The notes under the pieces were generated by a model. That model was not told where the DNA came from. It searched no databases and worked only from the letters and a program-made list of their open reading frames with translations. A program made the translations under genes and the position numbers. A stretch of DNA of 64,000 nt from assembly GCA_963693315.1 (NCBI GenBank), contig OY856186.1, forward strand, positions 132,697,841 to 132,761,840, read 5' to 3'. This document shows, piece after piece, positions 53,006 through 63,995 of the stretch. Origin of the DNA: Diogma glabrata. Lineage: Eukaryota > Arthropoda > Insecta > Diptera > Cylindrotomidae. Within the stretch, counting starts at the first letter, position 1; every line of letters starts with the position of its first letter.

Positions 53006-53620
53006 AAATATTTAGGTATTATTTTCACAGCTTCATACTCATTTAATGATCATTTTGATTATATGATTGGACGAGCTAATTCAATGCTAGGGCTCGTCAA
53101 ACGTAATACTAAAGATTTCTGTGATCCATTAACACTCAAAACACTTTATTGTGCATATGTCAGATCAATTTTGGAATAAGGTTCTGTAATCTGGAATCCG
53201 CTGTATGTTATCCATTCGACACGAATTGAAAGCGTGCAGAAAAGGTTTCTTATTTTTGCTCTGAATAGATTACCTTCAAATAAAACTTGTCAGTTTTCTT
53301 TAGAACCTTATGCAAGTCGATTAGAGCTTTTGACTTTGAAAACGCTGTATAAGAGAAGGGAGGTGGCTTGTGCGATTTTTACTAGAGATGTTTTGTGTTG
53401 TCGGATCGATTGCTCAAATTTATTGTATTATTTCGATATATTTGTTCCATCTCGGCAGCTTCGCCAACGTGGTATATTTTTTGCAATTAATTTCAGTAGT
53501 ACTAATTATGGCTCTAATGGATCAATTAACAACTGTCTAAGAATCTTTAATAAAGTCTTTGAATGCTTTGATTTCATGATATCGAGAAATGTTTTTAAAA
53601 GATCTGTAAAGAACCTTTAG
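53006..53620 (+). pseudogene. LINE RT C-terminal relic
   Basis: One frame reads FKYLGIIFTASYSFNDHFDY, MIGRANSMLGLVKRNTKDFC, LTLKTLYCAYVRSILE, TAA at 53177, then GSVIWNP and IESVQKRFLIFALNRLP. This is the post-palm region of non-LTR RTs (KYLG, RA...LGF..R, VRS.LEY.S..W, IE.VQ..F). It differs from families A and B. 5' truncated. Its 3' UTR may run into 53641-53883 and resume beyond Gypsy-2 at 59297, ending in the TAAA run. Confidence 0.75.
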
Positions 53621-53883
53621 ACTTTTTAGCTTAAGCAATTTTAATAATTTTATTTTATATTAAATTTAATTGTAATTTTTGTAACTATTGTAATTTTTTC
53701 TCATTGACGTTGATGCGATTCTTCTGTTTGTGGGATGTAATTGATAACACCAAATATTTAGCCTTCACAATTATTACAAAATATTTTTATTTAGTAACCT
53801 ATGTACATAACCTTTAGATTTAATTAACTTTAAATAAAGATACCACAATTCTAACAAGCGCACTTATGATCCTTATTTTAATT

Positions 53884-54183
53884 AATATAATTTATTTGGT
53901 TGTGTTTTACTCGGCAAGGCCCGACTAAGAGTGTGTGTTTTTTGTTTTATTTATTTCCGCCAACCAAAATGATGAAGACAGGCATTGAACTCGATTTGGT
54001 TGAATTATTTCGATTTTGATTTCGAATAAATTAATTACTTAATTTATCGTATGGGTGGCGTGCGTATGATTAAGTCTTGGCAACGTTCGCAGATGGTTCA
54101 TGTTATGAGTATAATTGATCGTGTGATCGTTTTTAAGTTTTGTGGTGATTAATTATTTAGATTTAAATATATTAACCACCACA
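53884..54183 (-). repeat. Gypsy-2 3' LTR
   Basis: In element sense it begins TGTGGTGGTTAATATATTTA. Directly before it lies GAGCGGGGTAC, a short purine-rich tract. Ends near AAATTATATT, not the common CA. Confidence 0.88.
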
Positions 54184-54212
54184 GTACCCCGCTCGTAGAT
54201 GAAAACCCCCGC

Positions 54213-57200
54213 TTAGTTTGTCTGTTCGAAATGAACAGCTTTGTGTGTTAGAGAAGCTGGTAAACGATCAGCTGAACACAAGATACCATACGCTGGCTTC
54301 AATCTGTCGATCGAGACAGATTGTTGTTTGCCTTTGATGTCGATAACGAAATGTTTTCGTAGACGTCGTATGATTCTGTATGGACCTTCATATGGGGATT
54401 GTAAACCGGTGCGAATTCTATCAACCCTAACGAAAACGTAGTCGCAGGTTTCTAGCGACTTCGGAACAAATATGTCGTTTTGTTTAGTTTGTCGTGTAGC
54501 TGTTGGAATTACGTTGTGCATTGTATTTCGAAGTTGATCGATAACTGTATCGTGACTTGGCAGTTGTGAAAAAGGATTTTCGACGAAGAACTCACCGGGC
54601 AGTTTCAGTGTTTGTCCGTAGACAAGTTCTGCAGGTGAGCACTTCAGATCTTCTTTCACTGTAGCTCGAATACCTAGAAGAATTATTGGTATTTCGGAGC
54701 TCCACTGAGTAGTGTTGCCTCTGGCCATAAGAGCAGCTTTAAGTTGTCGATGAAAACGTTCTACCATTCCGTTCGCTTGTGGATGGTAGGCCGTTGTACG
54801 TATACGATGTGAGCCTAAAAGTTTAGTTAATTCGGTAAAGAGTTTAGACTCGAATTGTGTTCCCTGATCCGTTGTAATATGCAGTGGAACACCGAATCGT
54901 GATACGTAATTGTTGACAAATGTCGTGGCTATGGTAGCAGCAGACATGTCAGACATAGTATAAGCTTCTGGCCATCGAGTGAATCGATCAACGCAAGTTA
55001 AAATATAAGAACATCCATTAGAAGGAGGAAGTGGACCTACGATATCTATATGGATATGTTCGAAACGAGATTGTGGAATTTCGAATTGTCCCGTAGGACT
55101 TTTTGTGTGCCGTTGGACCTTAGAGCGTTGGCAAGATAAACAAGATTTTGTCCAGTGATTAATATCTTTATTTATACTGGGCCAAAAATATCTAGATGTA
55201 ATCAATTTACGTGTACCGTTGACACCAGGATGTGACAAGTTGTGTAAAGTGTTAAAGACAGTTTTGCGTAATGGTTCTGCGATGTATGGGCGATTGTTGC
55301 CCGTTGATGTTTCGCAGACGATTTCGAATCCTGGAAGTTTAAAAAGCTCTAGTTTCATTGATGAACTAGCGTGACATACGGAACCAGAAAATAAATTCTG
55401 AAGTTCTAAGTCTGCTTTTTGTGCAGCGATGATAGCATCGTAGTTGAAGTGAGTCTCAACTGATGCAGTTTCGTTGTCGGATGCACGAGATAATGCATCC
55501 GCGACTGTGTTGTCTTTACCTTGCACATGTTGGATGTCGGTAGTAAATTGACTTATGAAATCCAAGTGGCGAGATTGCCTTGGGTTTCGTTCAGTTTTAG
55601 AATGTATTGCACGAGTGAGAGGCTTGTGGTCGGTGTAAATTGTGAATTCGCGACCTTCGACAAAATACCTGAAGTGTTTTATAGCTAGGTAAATTGCGAG
55701 TAGCTCTCGATCGAATGCAGAGTATTTAGTTTCAGCGTCTGAAAGTTTCTTTGAGAAAAATCCCAGTGGTTCCCAACAATCGTTATTACGTTGTTGCAAC
55801 ACTGCTCCGACAGCAATGTTCGATGCATCCGTAGTGATACTGTATGCAGAATCGTTACGTGGATGAACTAGAAACGTGATATTGCCCAATTCGGTTTTTA
55901 ACTTGGTGAATGCTAGTTGATATTCGTTTGGCCAAGTAAAATTTTTCGGAGTCTTGGGTTTCTTTAGTAAAGCGGCCAAGTGTGTATGAATTGGAGCTAG
56001 TGTTTCAGCTAGTTTCGGTATGAATCGATGATAATAGTTTATCATACCGACGAATTGCTGAATACGTTTGATTGATGTTGGTGCTGGGAATTCCGTAATG
56101 GCATTAATTCGTTCTTGAGAAGGCAGAATACCATTAGGAGTTATCGTGTGGCTGATGAAATCGAGAGTGTTTGCGCCGAAAACGCATTTTGAACTCTTTA
56201 TATGGACACCAAACTCGCTAAGTTTCTGGAAGAGTTGTTCCAAATGGAGTTTGTGTTGTTCCTCATTTTTCGATGCCACTAAGATATCGTCGATGTAGAC
56301 GAATACGAAATCTAAATTTCGAACGATCTCGTTAATGAAACGCTGAAACGTTTGTGCGGCATTGCGTAAACCGAATGGCATTCGAGTGAATTCGAAGAGG
56401 CCAAATGGAGTGGTAATTGCGGTTTTATGTATATCTTCATTCGCAACAGGAATGAGATGATAAGCTCTAATTAGGTCAATTTTAGAAAAGATTTTGCAAT
56501 CATACAAATTCATCGAAAAATTTTGTATGCGCGGTATTGGATAGCGATCAGGAATCGTGACCGCGTTTAACCTGCGATAATCTCCACATGGTCTCCAGTC
56601 GAGATCTTTCTTTCGAACCATGTGAAGCGGACAAGATGCAGAAGAGGAAGAAATGCGACAAATTCCAAGTTCAACCATATGTTGAAATTCAGTGAACGCA
56701 GCTTTTTGACGAACCGGATCTAGTCTGCGTGGTCTTGATACAGGCAAGTGCCCAGTGGTAACAATGTGATGTACCACGTTATGTTTGACCGGTAAATTAT
56801 AGTTCGGTTCTGCTGTTAGGGAAGGAAACTTCTTTAGTAGCAGACCGTAATCGTTGTCGATCGTGAAATGAATGGGAGTAGGCGTATCTACGTTAACCAT
56901 TGTGGCATTGATTGACAGCTGGGTAGCTGTATCAATCAGCCGTTTTCGCTTAAGATCGACAAGTAGGCCAAATTTACTTAGAAAGTCAGCGCCAATGATC
57001 GGACGATTCACTTGCGCTAGTACGAAAGCGTGTGTGAATGTTCGTTTTAGGCCGATATCTACCTGAAGGAGTTTTGTTCCGTAGGTATTGATTATCGTGC
57101 CGTTGGCAGCTGATAAGACTAGATCTGTAGATTGTGAAGCAATTGTTATTGATCGATTAGATTTGACTGGGAGCACCGACAGGTCTGCTCCAGTGTCAAT

Positions 57201-57359
57201 AAGGAAGGTTTGTTGGTTTATTTTGTCATGTATGAATAGACGGCTGGATTTGTTCGTTTCGATTACAGCCGTTGTGATGCCGAGCTTTACCCGTTTTTTA
57301 AAGATGTCGTTTGGTCTACATCCATGGCAGTTTGCGATGTAGATTGACCGAATGTGCAA
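54213..57359 (-). CDS. pol: Gypsy-2 pol polyprotein (PR-RT-RNase H-IN)
   Basis: 1048 codons, open throughout. Protease [13 protein letters not shown] (Asp55). [50 protein letters not shown] and [11 protein letters not shown] (YIDD 355-358). RNase [15 protein letters not shown] (Asp509), Glu550, [11 protein letters not shown] (Asp575), VADALSRAS (Asp619). Integrase: HHCC finger (His704, His708, Cys738, Cys741), then [10 protein letters not shown] (Asp770), [10 protein letters not shown] (Asp829) and NGMVERFH (Glu865), a perfect D,D35E spacing. The frame lies at -1 relative to gag and overlaps it by 73 bases (57287-57359), so pol is probably made by -1 frameshifting and the ATG used for the start may be nominal. 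All catalytic residues are present, so activity is plausible. Confidence 0.95.
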   Translation of the reverse strand: MHIRSIYIANCHGCRPNDIFKKRVKLGITTAVIETNKSSRLFIHDKINQQTFLIDTGADLSVLPVKSNRSITIASQSTDLVLSAANGTIINTYGTKLLQVDIGLKRTFTHAFVLAQVNRPIIGADFLSKFGLLVDLKRKRLIDTATQLSINATMVNVDTPTPIHFTIDNDYGLLLKKFPSLTAEPNYNLPVKHNVVHHIVTTGHLPVSRPRRLDPVRQKAAFTEFQHMVELGICRISSSSASCPLHMVRKKDLDWRPCGDYRRLNAVTIPDRYPIPRIQNFSMNLYDCKIFSKIDLIRAYHLIPVANEDIHKTAITTPFGLFEFTRMPFGLRNAAQTFQRFINEIVRNLDFVFVYIDDILVASKNEEQHKLHLEQLFQKLSEFGVHIKSSKCVFGANTLDFISHTITPNGILPSQERINAITEFPAPTSIKRIQQFVGMINYYHRFIPKLAETLAPIHTHLAALLKKPKTPKNFTWPNEYQLAFTKLKTELGNITFLVHPRNDSAYSITTDASNIAVGAVLQQRNNDCWEPLGFFSKKLSDAETKYSAFDRELLAIYLAIKHFRYFVEGREFTIYTDHKPLTRAIHSKTERNPRQSRHLDFISQFTTDIQHVQGKDNTVADALSRASDNETASVETHFNYDAIIAAQKADLELQNLFSGSVCHASSSMKLELFKLPGFEIVCETSTGNNRPYIAEPLRKTVFNTLHNLSHPGVNGTRKLITSRYFWPSINKDINHWTKSCLSCQRSKVQRHTKSPTGQFEIPQSRFEHIHIDIVGPLPPSNGCSYILTCVDRFTRWPEAYTMSDMSAATIATTFVNNYVSRFGVPLHITTDQGTQFESKLFTELTKLLGSHRIRTTAYHPQANGMVERFHRQLKAALMARGNTTQWSSEIPIILLGIRATVKEDLKCSPAELVYGQTLKLPGEFFVENPFSQLPSHDTVIDQLRNTMHNVIPTATRQTKQNDIFVPKSLETCDYVFVRVDRIRTGLQSPYEGPYRIIRRLRKHFVIDIKGKQQSVSIDRLKPAYGILCSADRLPASLTHKAVHFEQTN

Positions 57360-58231
57360 GGAGGTCTACATTTTCGTGCCATAGCCCCAAACGTTCTGTG
57401 GTAGTAACACGATCCTGTCCTTTGTGTGGAATTGTCGCGAGATCTGGATCTAGGTCTGTACCGAGATGTTGATCTACTGCGAGATTCGGATCGTGGAGAA
57501 TAAAAACGAACTCTCGAATTAGGTCGATGTAACCGAGTTATTTGGTTAAATTGTCTCTCTAGTTTTTCCAGACGGTCTTCTAGTGTTGCCGATTTCGAAG
57601 GTGAAGCTTGACTTCGATTTAAAAAAACTGTCCGCGTTGTTGGGCGAGATTGACGAACTTCACTTATTTTATTGCGGATTGTGTTGAGGGACATTGCCTC
57701 GAACATCTTGTCCGCCATCTTCGACATCACTTCTGTCGTGGTTGAATCCGGTTGAGCGGCCAAAGCGATTCGGATTATTTCCGGCATGTTGCGTATCCAG
57801 AGCGATCGTATTAGTTTATCGCTGAAGTTATTGCCCGCATGTTTTTTAATATTACGCAGAGCTTCAGATGGTAATTGATCACCGAGATCTTGTCCCGTCA
57901 GGAGCGCTTCTAAACGCCGCTCGTCTGATGGTGCCAGCCGTTCCAGCAGCGTTTGCTTCAATGACTCGTACTTATTCTGCTCCGGCAAAGAATCGATGAC
58001 ATCAGAAACCAATTCGCATATATCTGGCGGTAGAGCGTGCAGAACATGCAGGTATTTCTGCTTATCCTGTTTAATATTCTGGAATTCAAAGGTTTGTTCC
58101 GCAATCTTGAACCAAGTTTGAGTTTGCCTGGGCCATAGTTGTTGTAATTTTATACTAGTCGAGGAGCCGAGCTCTAGAGGGATTTCGTCTTTAACACCTC
58201 GAGCTGGACCCGCAATGTCGTCGTCGGACAT
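57287..58231 (-). CDS. gag: Gypsy-2 gag
   Basis: 314 codons. N-terminal capsid-like region with [60 protein letters not shown] and [20 protein letters not shown], of the arthropod gag type often listed as DUF7041. A basic Arg/Ser stretch ([20 protein letters not shown]) likely binds RNA. One knuckle-like motif [18 protein letters not shown] follows, in which the usual His-Ala-x-x-Cys spacing is partly changed (Ala where His is common). Downstream pol overlaps in the -1 frame. Confidence 0.9.
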   Translation of the reverse strand: MSDDDIAGPARGVKDEIPLELGSSTSIKLQQLWPRQTQTWFKIAEQTFEFQNIKQDKQKYLHVLHALPPDICELVSDVIDSLPEQNKYESLKQTLLERLAPSDERRLEALLTGQDLGDQLPSEALRNIKKHAGNNFSDKLIRSLWIRNMPEIIRIALAAQPDSTTTEVMSKMADKMFEAMSLNTIRNKISEVRQSRPTTRTVFLNRSQASPSKSATLEDRLEKLERQFNQITRLHRPNSRVRFYSPRSESRSRSTSRYRPRSRSRDNSTQRTGSCYYHRTFGAMARKCRPPCTFGQSTSQTAMDVDQTTSLKNG

Positions 58232-58996
58232 TTTTATTGGTTCACGGTAAAAAAAATGTCAAAATCAGTGTATAAAAAGTATGAAAAGTAAACGCGATAA
58301 TTTGTTTCGAGCTTGGAAGAATACAATATTTTTCCCCAAAAAAAAAAAATTTTAATTTGTGAAGTAAAAAAAAAAAAAAAAAACGATCAAATCAATGAGC
58401 GCACAACAAAAGGTTAAGTAAACGCACGCGAGTAAAAATTGTTCGAAATGAGAAATTGAAAGCAATATTTTCTTTCTGTTTTAAAAAATTCAACGCGAAT
58501 TATTTCTTCTAGTAATAATATAATAATCGTAAATACGCTTGCTACAGAAAAATATGACTAACAATAATTTTCTGTAATAATATATTAATATGAGAAAACC
58601 ATAAAAAAAATATTTATCAATGTATAAGAAAATAAGAAAAATATAAATATATATAAAATTCGTAATTATTTCAAATGATCAATCCAAACAAATTGATTGA
58701 ATGCTAATAATCAAATTTTGATTAATAAAAATCTTTTATACTTGAATATTTAACACCTTTAGTGATACTAATGTAAACCAAACTCATTCAATTGAGGTAA
58801 AATTAATTCAAAATGAATTCAATAATTAGAAAAGAAATAATAAAATTAAAATTATGTAATAATAATATAAAAAAAATTTATCTGGTATGCGGTCCAGCGA
58901 AGATATGGTTATTCTTGATGATAGCGGCACATTTTTTACAAAAAAATATTTATTATCTTGATGATGACTCCAAAATTGTTGTTTTGTTTGAATTAA
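58232..58996 (-). other. Gypsy-2 5' leader
   Basis: 765 bases of A/T-rich leader between 5' LTR and gag. No canonical TGG primer site adjoins the LTR. TTTGGAGTCATCATCAAG some 20 bases inside is the nearest TGG. A plus-strand frame at 58813-59085 is not supported. Confidence 0.55.
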
Positions 58997-59296
58997 AATA
59001 TAATTTATTTGGTTGTGTTTTACTCGGCAAGGCCCGACTAAGAGTGTGTGTTTTTTGTTTTATTTATTTCCGCCAACCAAAATGATGAAGACAGGCATTG
59101 AACTCGATTTGGTTGAATTATTTCGATTTTGATTTCGAATAAATTAATTACTTAATTTATCGTATGGGTGGCGTGCGTATGATTAAGTCTTGGCAACGTT
59201 CGCAGATGGTTCATGTTATGAGTATAATTGATCGTGTGATCGTTTTTAAGTTTTGTGGTGATTAATTATTTAGATTTAAATATATTAACCACCACA
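58997..59296 (-). repeat. Gypsy-2 5' LTR
   Basis: Same 300 bases as 53884-54183; no difference was noticed by eye. Confidence 0.9.
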
Positions 59297-59333
59297 ACGT
59301 ATTAGCCAAATTTATTAATATATGGATGGCTGT

Positions 59334-59365
59334 AAATAAATAAATAAATAAATAAATACTAAATA
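59334..59365. repeat. TAAA microsatellite, probable LINE 3' tail
   Basis: AAATAAATAAATAAATAAAT follows GGATGGCTGT. Short TAAA repeats end several LINE types, so this may be the tail of the relic at 53006-53620, separated by Gypsy-2. Beyond it, 59366-60090 is AT-rich with no gene. Confidence 0.55.
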
Positions 59366-60093
59366 AAAAAGATGAAGAAGTAGCAATTTTTTCTGCATAC
59401 GAAATGAAAGAATATAACAAAATCGACTTCAATGGATCGTAATAAAGAAAATCAATACTGTACTCTTACGAGCAAGAATGATATTAATATATACAGTACA
59501 TTTTGTTGTTTTTTTCGTGAGCGAAAAGTTGTTAACGTAAACGTAAAACATTTTCATCCCACATAGGAACGTTAATTTTTTCTACGATAGTAAATATATA
59601 ATAGTATTTTAATCAATCAGTGTGTAGTGAAATAGTTTGCGAGAGAATAAAATGCATTACACACGAATTGATTACACTACTTTATTCTCTGACAAAGAAT
59701 TGTGTATTATATAAAATAAAAACATTGTCTTCAATTAAAACAATAAATCTTTATTGTTTTAATTGATAAATCAAATTTCTGATTAAAAAATATGATGAAA
59801 ATAAATCCACCATACAATCAACCAAATTCAACTTCAAAATTTGATTTTTGAGCAAAACGTATCAATTAATGGTTATAATTTGAAAATAATTTTAATAAAA
59901 TCAAAACAATTTAACCAATTGGAATCATACCAATTGAATAATGATAATTTTTTTATAAGAAAATTTTCATTAGACAGTAGGTTAAGTTCATTAGGCTATA
60001 GGTTAGAAAACAATACAATAATGCATACTTTTATTATGTTAAAAACATACAAATAAGACTGATATTAATAAATGGAAGAGAATAATAGAATAT

Positions 60094-60219
60094 TATGCAA
60101 CGATCATGTAATGATGGTTATTAATACACGAGCATTAAGCGGGATACAAAACTCGCCTTCCGCCCGTTTTGTATAGTTTATACGAGTGTATTAATAACCA
60201 TTACATGAGAGTTGCATAC
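60094..60219. repeat. 126-bp foldback
   Basis: TATGCAACGATCATGTAATG...TTATTAATACACGA is mirrored by 60181-60219, with an inner stem TACAAAAC/GTTTTGTA around TCGCCTTCCGCCC. Probably a tiny MITE. The interval 60220-60766 shows no gene. Confidence 0.7.
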
Positions 60220-60766
60220 GCAATTTTTTTACACCCGATAAATAATTAAGAACTAAAAATATTTTTGAGGTAAAATATTTTGTACTGCATTTTCTGCTTT
60301 CTTTGATATGTGTGGAGTAGTCGATGGTAATTCTTCTTCATCGCTGATGTCAGACATTTTGATAATATAATTATCGAAGTTTATCTATATTCTACGAAAA
60401 TTTAATACCTACTGATATTGACAAATAAAACAAGTAGATAGGAATCTAGGACAAACGTCAAATTCATAGCATGCTTGATTGAAAAGTTATGGGTTTCTAT
60501 TGGTTAAAAATCTGTATCGTTATGAAAAATCTGTATCATAATGGATATCATTATGCAACGGATTATGGGCATATAAGTGTCTTATAGTACGGGTGTAGAA
60601 AAAAACTATCATAAAAGCCGCTTTCGATTTCGATGCAACTGAAACATCTGAAATTATATGCAATTGTAGTTATTTCAGTCAAATCAAACGCACTTAATAT
60701 TTCGTATATTTCGTTGCAATTGCATGGCGTATGATATAAAAGAGGCAAGCTTACAGTGCGTGTATA

Positions 60767-60950
60767 TGAGCAATTTCACGAAGATTCAACATCGTTTTGA
60801 CTTGACCCCTTTTAATTTTGATTATTTTTTGTTTATAGATAGTCTTTCATAAATAAAAAATACAAGTTCTCTTAGAATTTTTTTTTCGACCAGGGGTCTT
60901 CACTGGGTGCCCCTCAATTTTTTGTTATTTTGTGATGTGAGTGTTTTCAA
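60767..60950. repeat. Dispersed repeat R2, second copy
   Basis: Matches 40357-40555 from GAGCAATTTCACGA to TTTGTGATGTGAGTG, then passes directly into R3 without the long-TIR element. Confidence 0.8.
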
Positions 60951-61069
60951 AATAATAGCCCTCCTATAATAAAAAAACAAAGAAAAATATTACGTCTATC
61001 GACCCCTAAATTAATTCATAAACTAAATTCTCTAAACTTCAAAGGAAATGTATAAACTAACTAAGAGAA
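60945..61069. repeat. Dispersed repeat R3, fragment
   Basis: TTTTCAAAATAATAGCCCTC to CTAACTAAGAGAAAA, same orientation as 46160-46310. It is cut at its right end by the start of Gypsy-3. Confidence 0.8.
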
Positions 61070-61072
61070 AAT

Positions 61073-61282
61073 TGACAAGCTTAGTTTCTGTGAAATAGAA
61101 TATAATATTTCAATAAAATTATTATAAATATTGTCTTTTATGCAAAAACATTGTAAAACATTTTTAGCTTTAAGTTTAGAAATTTAAAATTGTATTTACT
61201 ACCTTTTTGAGTTTAATAAAGTAAAGAGGTCTTCCTCTGAAAAAATTATATTTTTAAAATAAATAAGGAATAATTCCTTAAC
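61073..61282 (+). repeat. Gypsy-3 putative 5' LTR
   Basis: About 210 bases between the break in R3 and the primer site. Contains TTTAATAAAGTAAAGAGG, a likely polyadenylation signal, and ends AATTCCTTAAC. The second LTR is needed to confirm. Confidence 0.55.
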
Positions 61283-61300
61283 TGGCGCCGAAACTTAAAA
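61283..61300 (+). promoter_or_regulatory. Gypsy-3 primer-binding site
   Basis: TGGCGCCGAAACTTAAAA directly follows the putative LTR. TGGCGCC starts are common in retroelements primed by tRNA-Lys-like species; only the first bases match here. Confidence 0.65.
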
Positions 61301-62618
61301 TCAGTGGTGTTGTGTTGTGCAAATTGAAATAAAGTTTATTGAAAGTTTTTTAGAACAGTTCAAAAAGTTTGAATTAAAATAAAGTTTTTGAAAGTTTATT
61401 AAACAAAATCCCAAAGCGAATCGCAAAATTAATTTGCTTGGGTGTGTTACAAAAACTTTAATGTTTACTGAAAGTTATTAAACAGTTAAAACAAAAATAT
61501 TTTATATTTGCAAAAATCCCAAAGTGAATCGCAAAATTAATTTGCTTGGGTACAAAAACTTTAATGAAAATACTACATTAAAGAAACAAAAAGATTGTGC
61601 AATTGTTTATGGGAAAACAAGGCCCCGAAGTAACCGAAATAATCAACGGAAAAACGGAACTCCAAAGGAACAAATTTGAAGTAGCCGCCCATACGTTGTG
61701 CCACAACAACGCAACCACCAGGAACAGACCAAGAAGATAGTCAAGAAACAAAAACGTAGGAATGAATATGTTTTATTTCATCATTTTACTGTAAGTGAAA
61801 TCTATAAATGTTTATTAGTTAAGAAATTTTTTTTTTTAAATATTAAAATAAAGAAGAGATATAAATAATCTTATAAACCATAATATTAATTAAATAAAGT
61901 TAAACAAAATAAATAAATGATATTTGAAAATATTAAATAAAAATTAAATAAATAATTGAAATTAAATAATAATAAAATAAATACCTAAATAAAAATAAAT
62001 AATAATTTTGTTAATTAAAATTCAAATAATGCCTGAATAGAAAAACAAAATATAGATTTTATTCGAGAAATTTAATTAAACCTTATATTATTATCTACAC
62101 TCATTTAATTTTAAGAATAAATCTATGATCATTTCTTTCTAATAAAATAAATAAATAGTTCAAATAAATAGTTCAAAAATTTGAAAGAAAAATTCGAGAG
62201 ATTTAATTAAACCTCATATTATTATCTATAGTCATTTAATCTTAAGAATAAATCTACAATCATTTCTTTCTAATAAAATAAATAAATAAATAGTTCAAAA
62301 ATTTAAATAGAAAGAACTATTTCAATATATTATTAAAATCCGTTGAAAATTTTTGTTCAGTGAATTTTTGATTGTGATAACCAATCTAAAATATATTTTT
62401 TCACTCTCAATTTAAATAAAATAAGTAATTAATATAATATTTTGACAAATTAATTTAAAAAGAAATTAAGCGACATCTAACAAACTGGTGATTTTTCTGT
62501 GCTTCTAAAAATTATTTTCCTGTTTTGGTTTTAATAACCACAGATTCTAGAAATTGATTATCTGTCTAGAATAAAATTAGCTTTTATCGTAACATTTTAG
62601 TGAAACCACTGTATAAAA
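61301..62618 (+). other. Gypsy-3 leader with repeats
   Basis: No gene. It holds a duplicated block with CCAAAG(C/T)GAATCGCAAAA and TTAATTTGCTTGGGT (about 61411-61452 and 61519-61552). Each block can fold as CCCAA...TTGGG. Further on, a 2 x 130-bp tandem repeat (about 62060-62190 and 62196-62325) has TTTAATTAAACCTCATATTA. Confidence 0.7.
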
Positions 62619-63995
62619 ATGCCTTCAGATCCCAATTCTATAATTAGACCACCCATATTAAATTCTTCAACTACTAATACTGGTACAAATACCCAAATCA
62701 GTCTAGAGAGTTTGAATGTCCAAATATCACAAATTGTCAGAGATATCCTTAGACAAGACGGACAACGTCTCCTAGCAGACAGTAGTACAAACTCAGATAT
62801 AAATAGTGACATTGACCAACCAATAAATATTGAGAACGATAAAGCACTTAATGATCTAGATAAAATACCAGACATCGTTAAAAGCTTACGAGACTTTTCA
62901 GGCCAACCTGGTGAATTTAGTTCATGGAAAAAAAGTGTCGATAGAATACTTAAAATTTACGATCACCTGAAAGGTAGCCCAAAATACTACGGTATTTTAA
63001 GTGTGGTACGCAATAAAATTGTAGGGAGTGCAGATATTGCACTCGAGTCTTATAATACTCCATTAAATTGGAAAAAAATTTCAAAGTGTCTCACCCTACA
63101 TTATGCGGATAAAAGAGACCTAGGTACATTAGAGTACCAGTTGACAACGCTAGTCCAGGGTAAACTTACTATACTAGAATTTTATCAAATCGTCTTCCAA
63201 CACCTTTCTTTAATTCTAAATAAACTGTCGTGTATGGAAATGGGCGATGAATCACTAAATAACATGACAAAAGCCTACCGTGATAAAGCATTAGATACAT
63301 TTGTAAGAGGTTTGACAGGTGATTTACCTCGTCTTCTTAGTATCAGAGAACCAGTTGATTTACCTCAAGCATTACATCTTTGTCTGAAGTTGCAAAATAT
63401 TGACTTCAGGACCCAGTACGCGTATCAATACATACAAAGACCACAACCGATACCATTCCTACCACCTAGACGAAATACATTACAACAATTTAGACAACCT
63501 TTTTACCCTCAGTTGCTTCACAACCATCGGGTACCACAAAACCCAACTTTCTTCAGACCAGTTCCACCAAATAGGCCTATGCAAAATTTTTACTGTCCTA
63601 ATCAGATGTTGCCAAATATTCGAACTCAATGGACAAACCAATATAGACCACAATGGCAAAGACCAGAGCCTATGGACGTAGATCGAAGTATGCAATCTAG
63701 ACAGATTAACTACATGAATCGGCCTGCACAACCGAATAATAATGCTACCCAAAAGTGACAATTTTTAAGCTCAACTCAGCAGTCACACCCTCCAAACAAG
63801 TTTCAAAGAGTTTATCACACAGAACAAAGTGCAAATGTTATACCACCAATAGAAACTGAAAACATCGAAACTAGCGTGGATGATTTTAATTCTGACGACG
63901 CGAACGAGCAAACATACGACGAATACATCGAATCTTACGATAATCCTACATTTGACCAATCCGAACAATTAGAAGACATATATTTTTTAGACTAA
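62619..63995 (+). pseudogene. gag: Gypsy-3 gag with one in-frame TGA
   Basis: Starts MPSDPNSIIRPPILNSSTTN. The capsid core reads IVKSLRDFSGQPGEFSSWKK, HLKGSPKYYGILSVVRNKIV, LTLHYADKRDLGTLEYQLTT, YRDKALDTFVRGLTGDLPRL and DLPQALHLCLKLQNI. This is the gag type of insect gypsy elements of the 17.6/297/412 kind (from memory). A Pro/Gln/Arg-rich tail with MDVDRS follows. TGA at 63756 (codon 380) is followed in the same frame by 78 acidic codons (TSVDDFNSDDANEQTYDEYI) ending in TAA at 63993, so the full gag was about 458 codons. The next base is C (TGA C). No CCHC knuckle is seen. Confidence 0.85.

Larger units (their letters stand above)
53884..59296 (-). mobile_element. Gypsy-2: Ty3/gypsy LTR retrotransposon, coding-intact
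   Basis: Two 300-bp LTRs that look identical by eye (53884-54183 and 58997-59296) flank a gag and a complete pol on the minus strand. Identical LTRs plus open frames imply recent insertion. The left LTR boundary is uncertain by a few bases, because AT-rich flanks look alike and no target-site duplication was found (left flank TTTTAATT, right flank ACGTATTA). Confidence 0.92.

Noticed and set aside
58813..59085. 90-codon plus-strand frame
   Set aside because: Lies antisense in the Gypsy-2 leader and runs into the LTR; no domain recognised.
62597..62875. Minus-strand frame opposite the Gypsy-3 gag start
   Set aside because: Antisense shadow of a well-supported gag; no independent signal.
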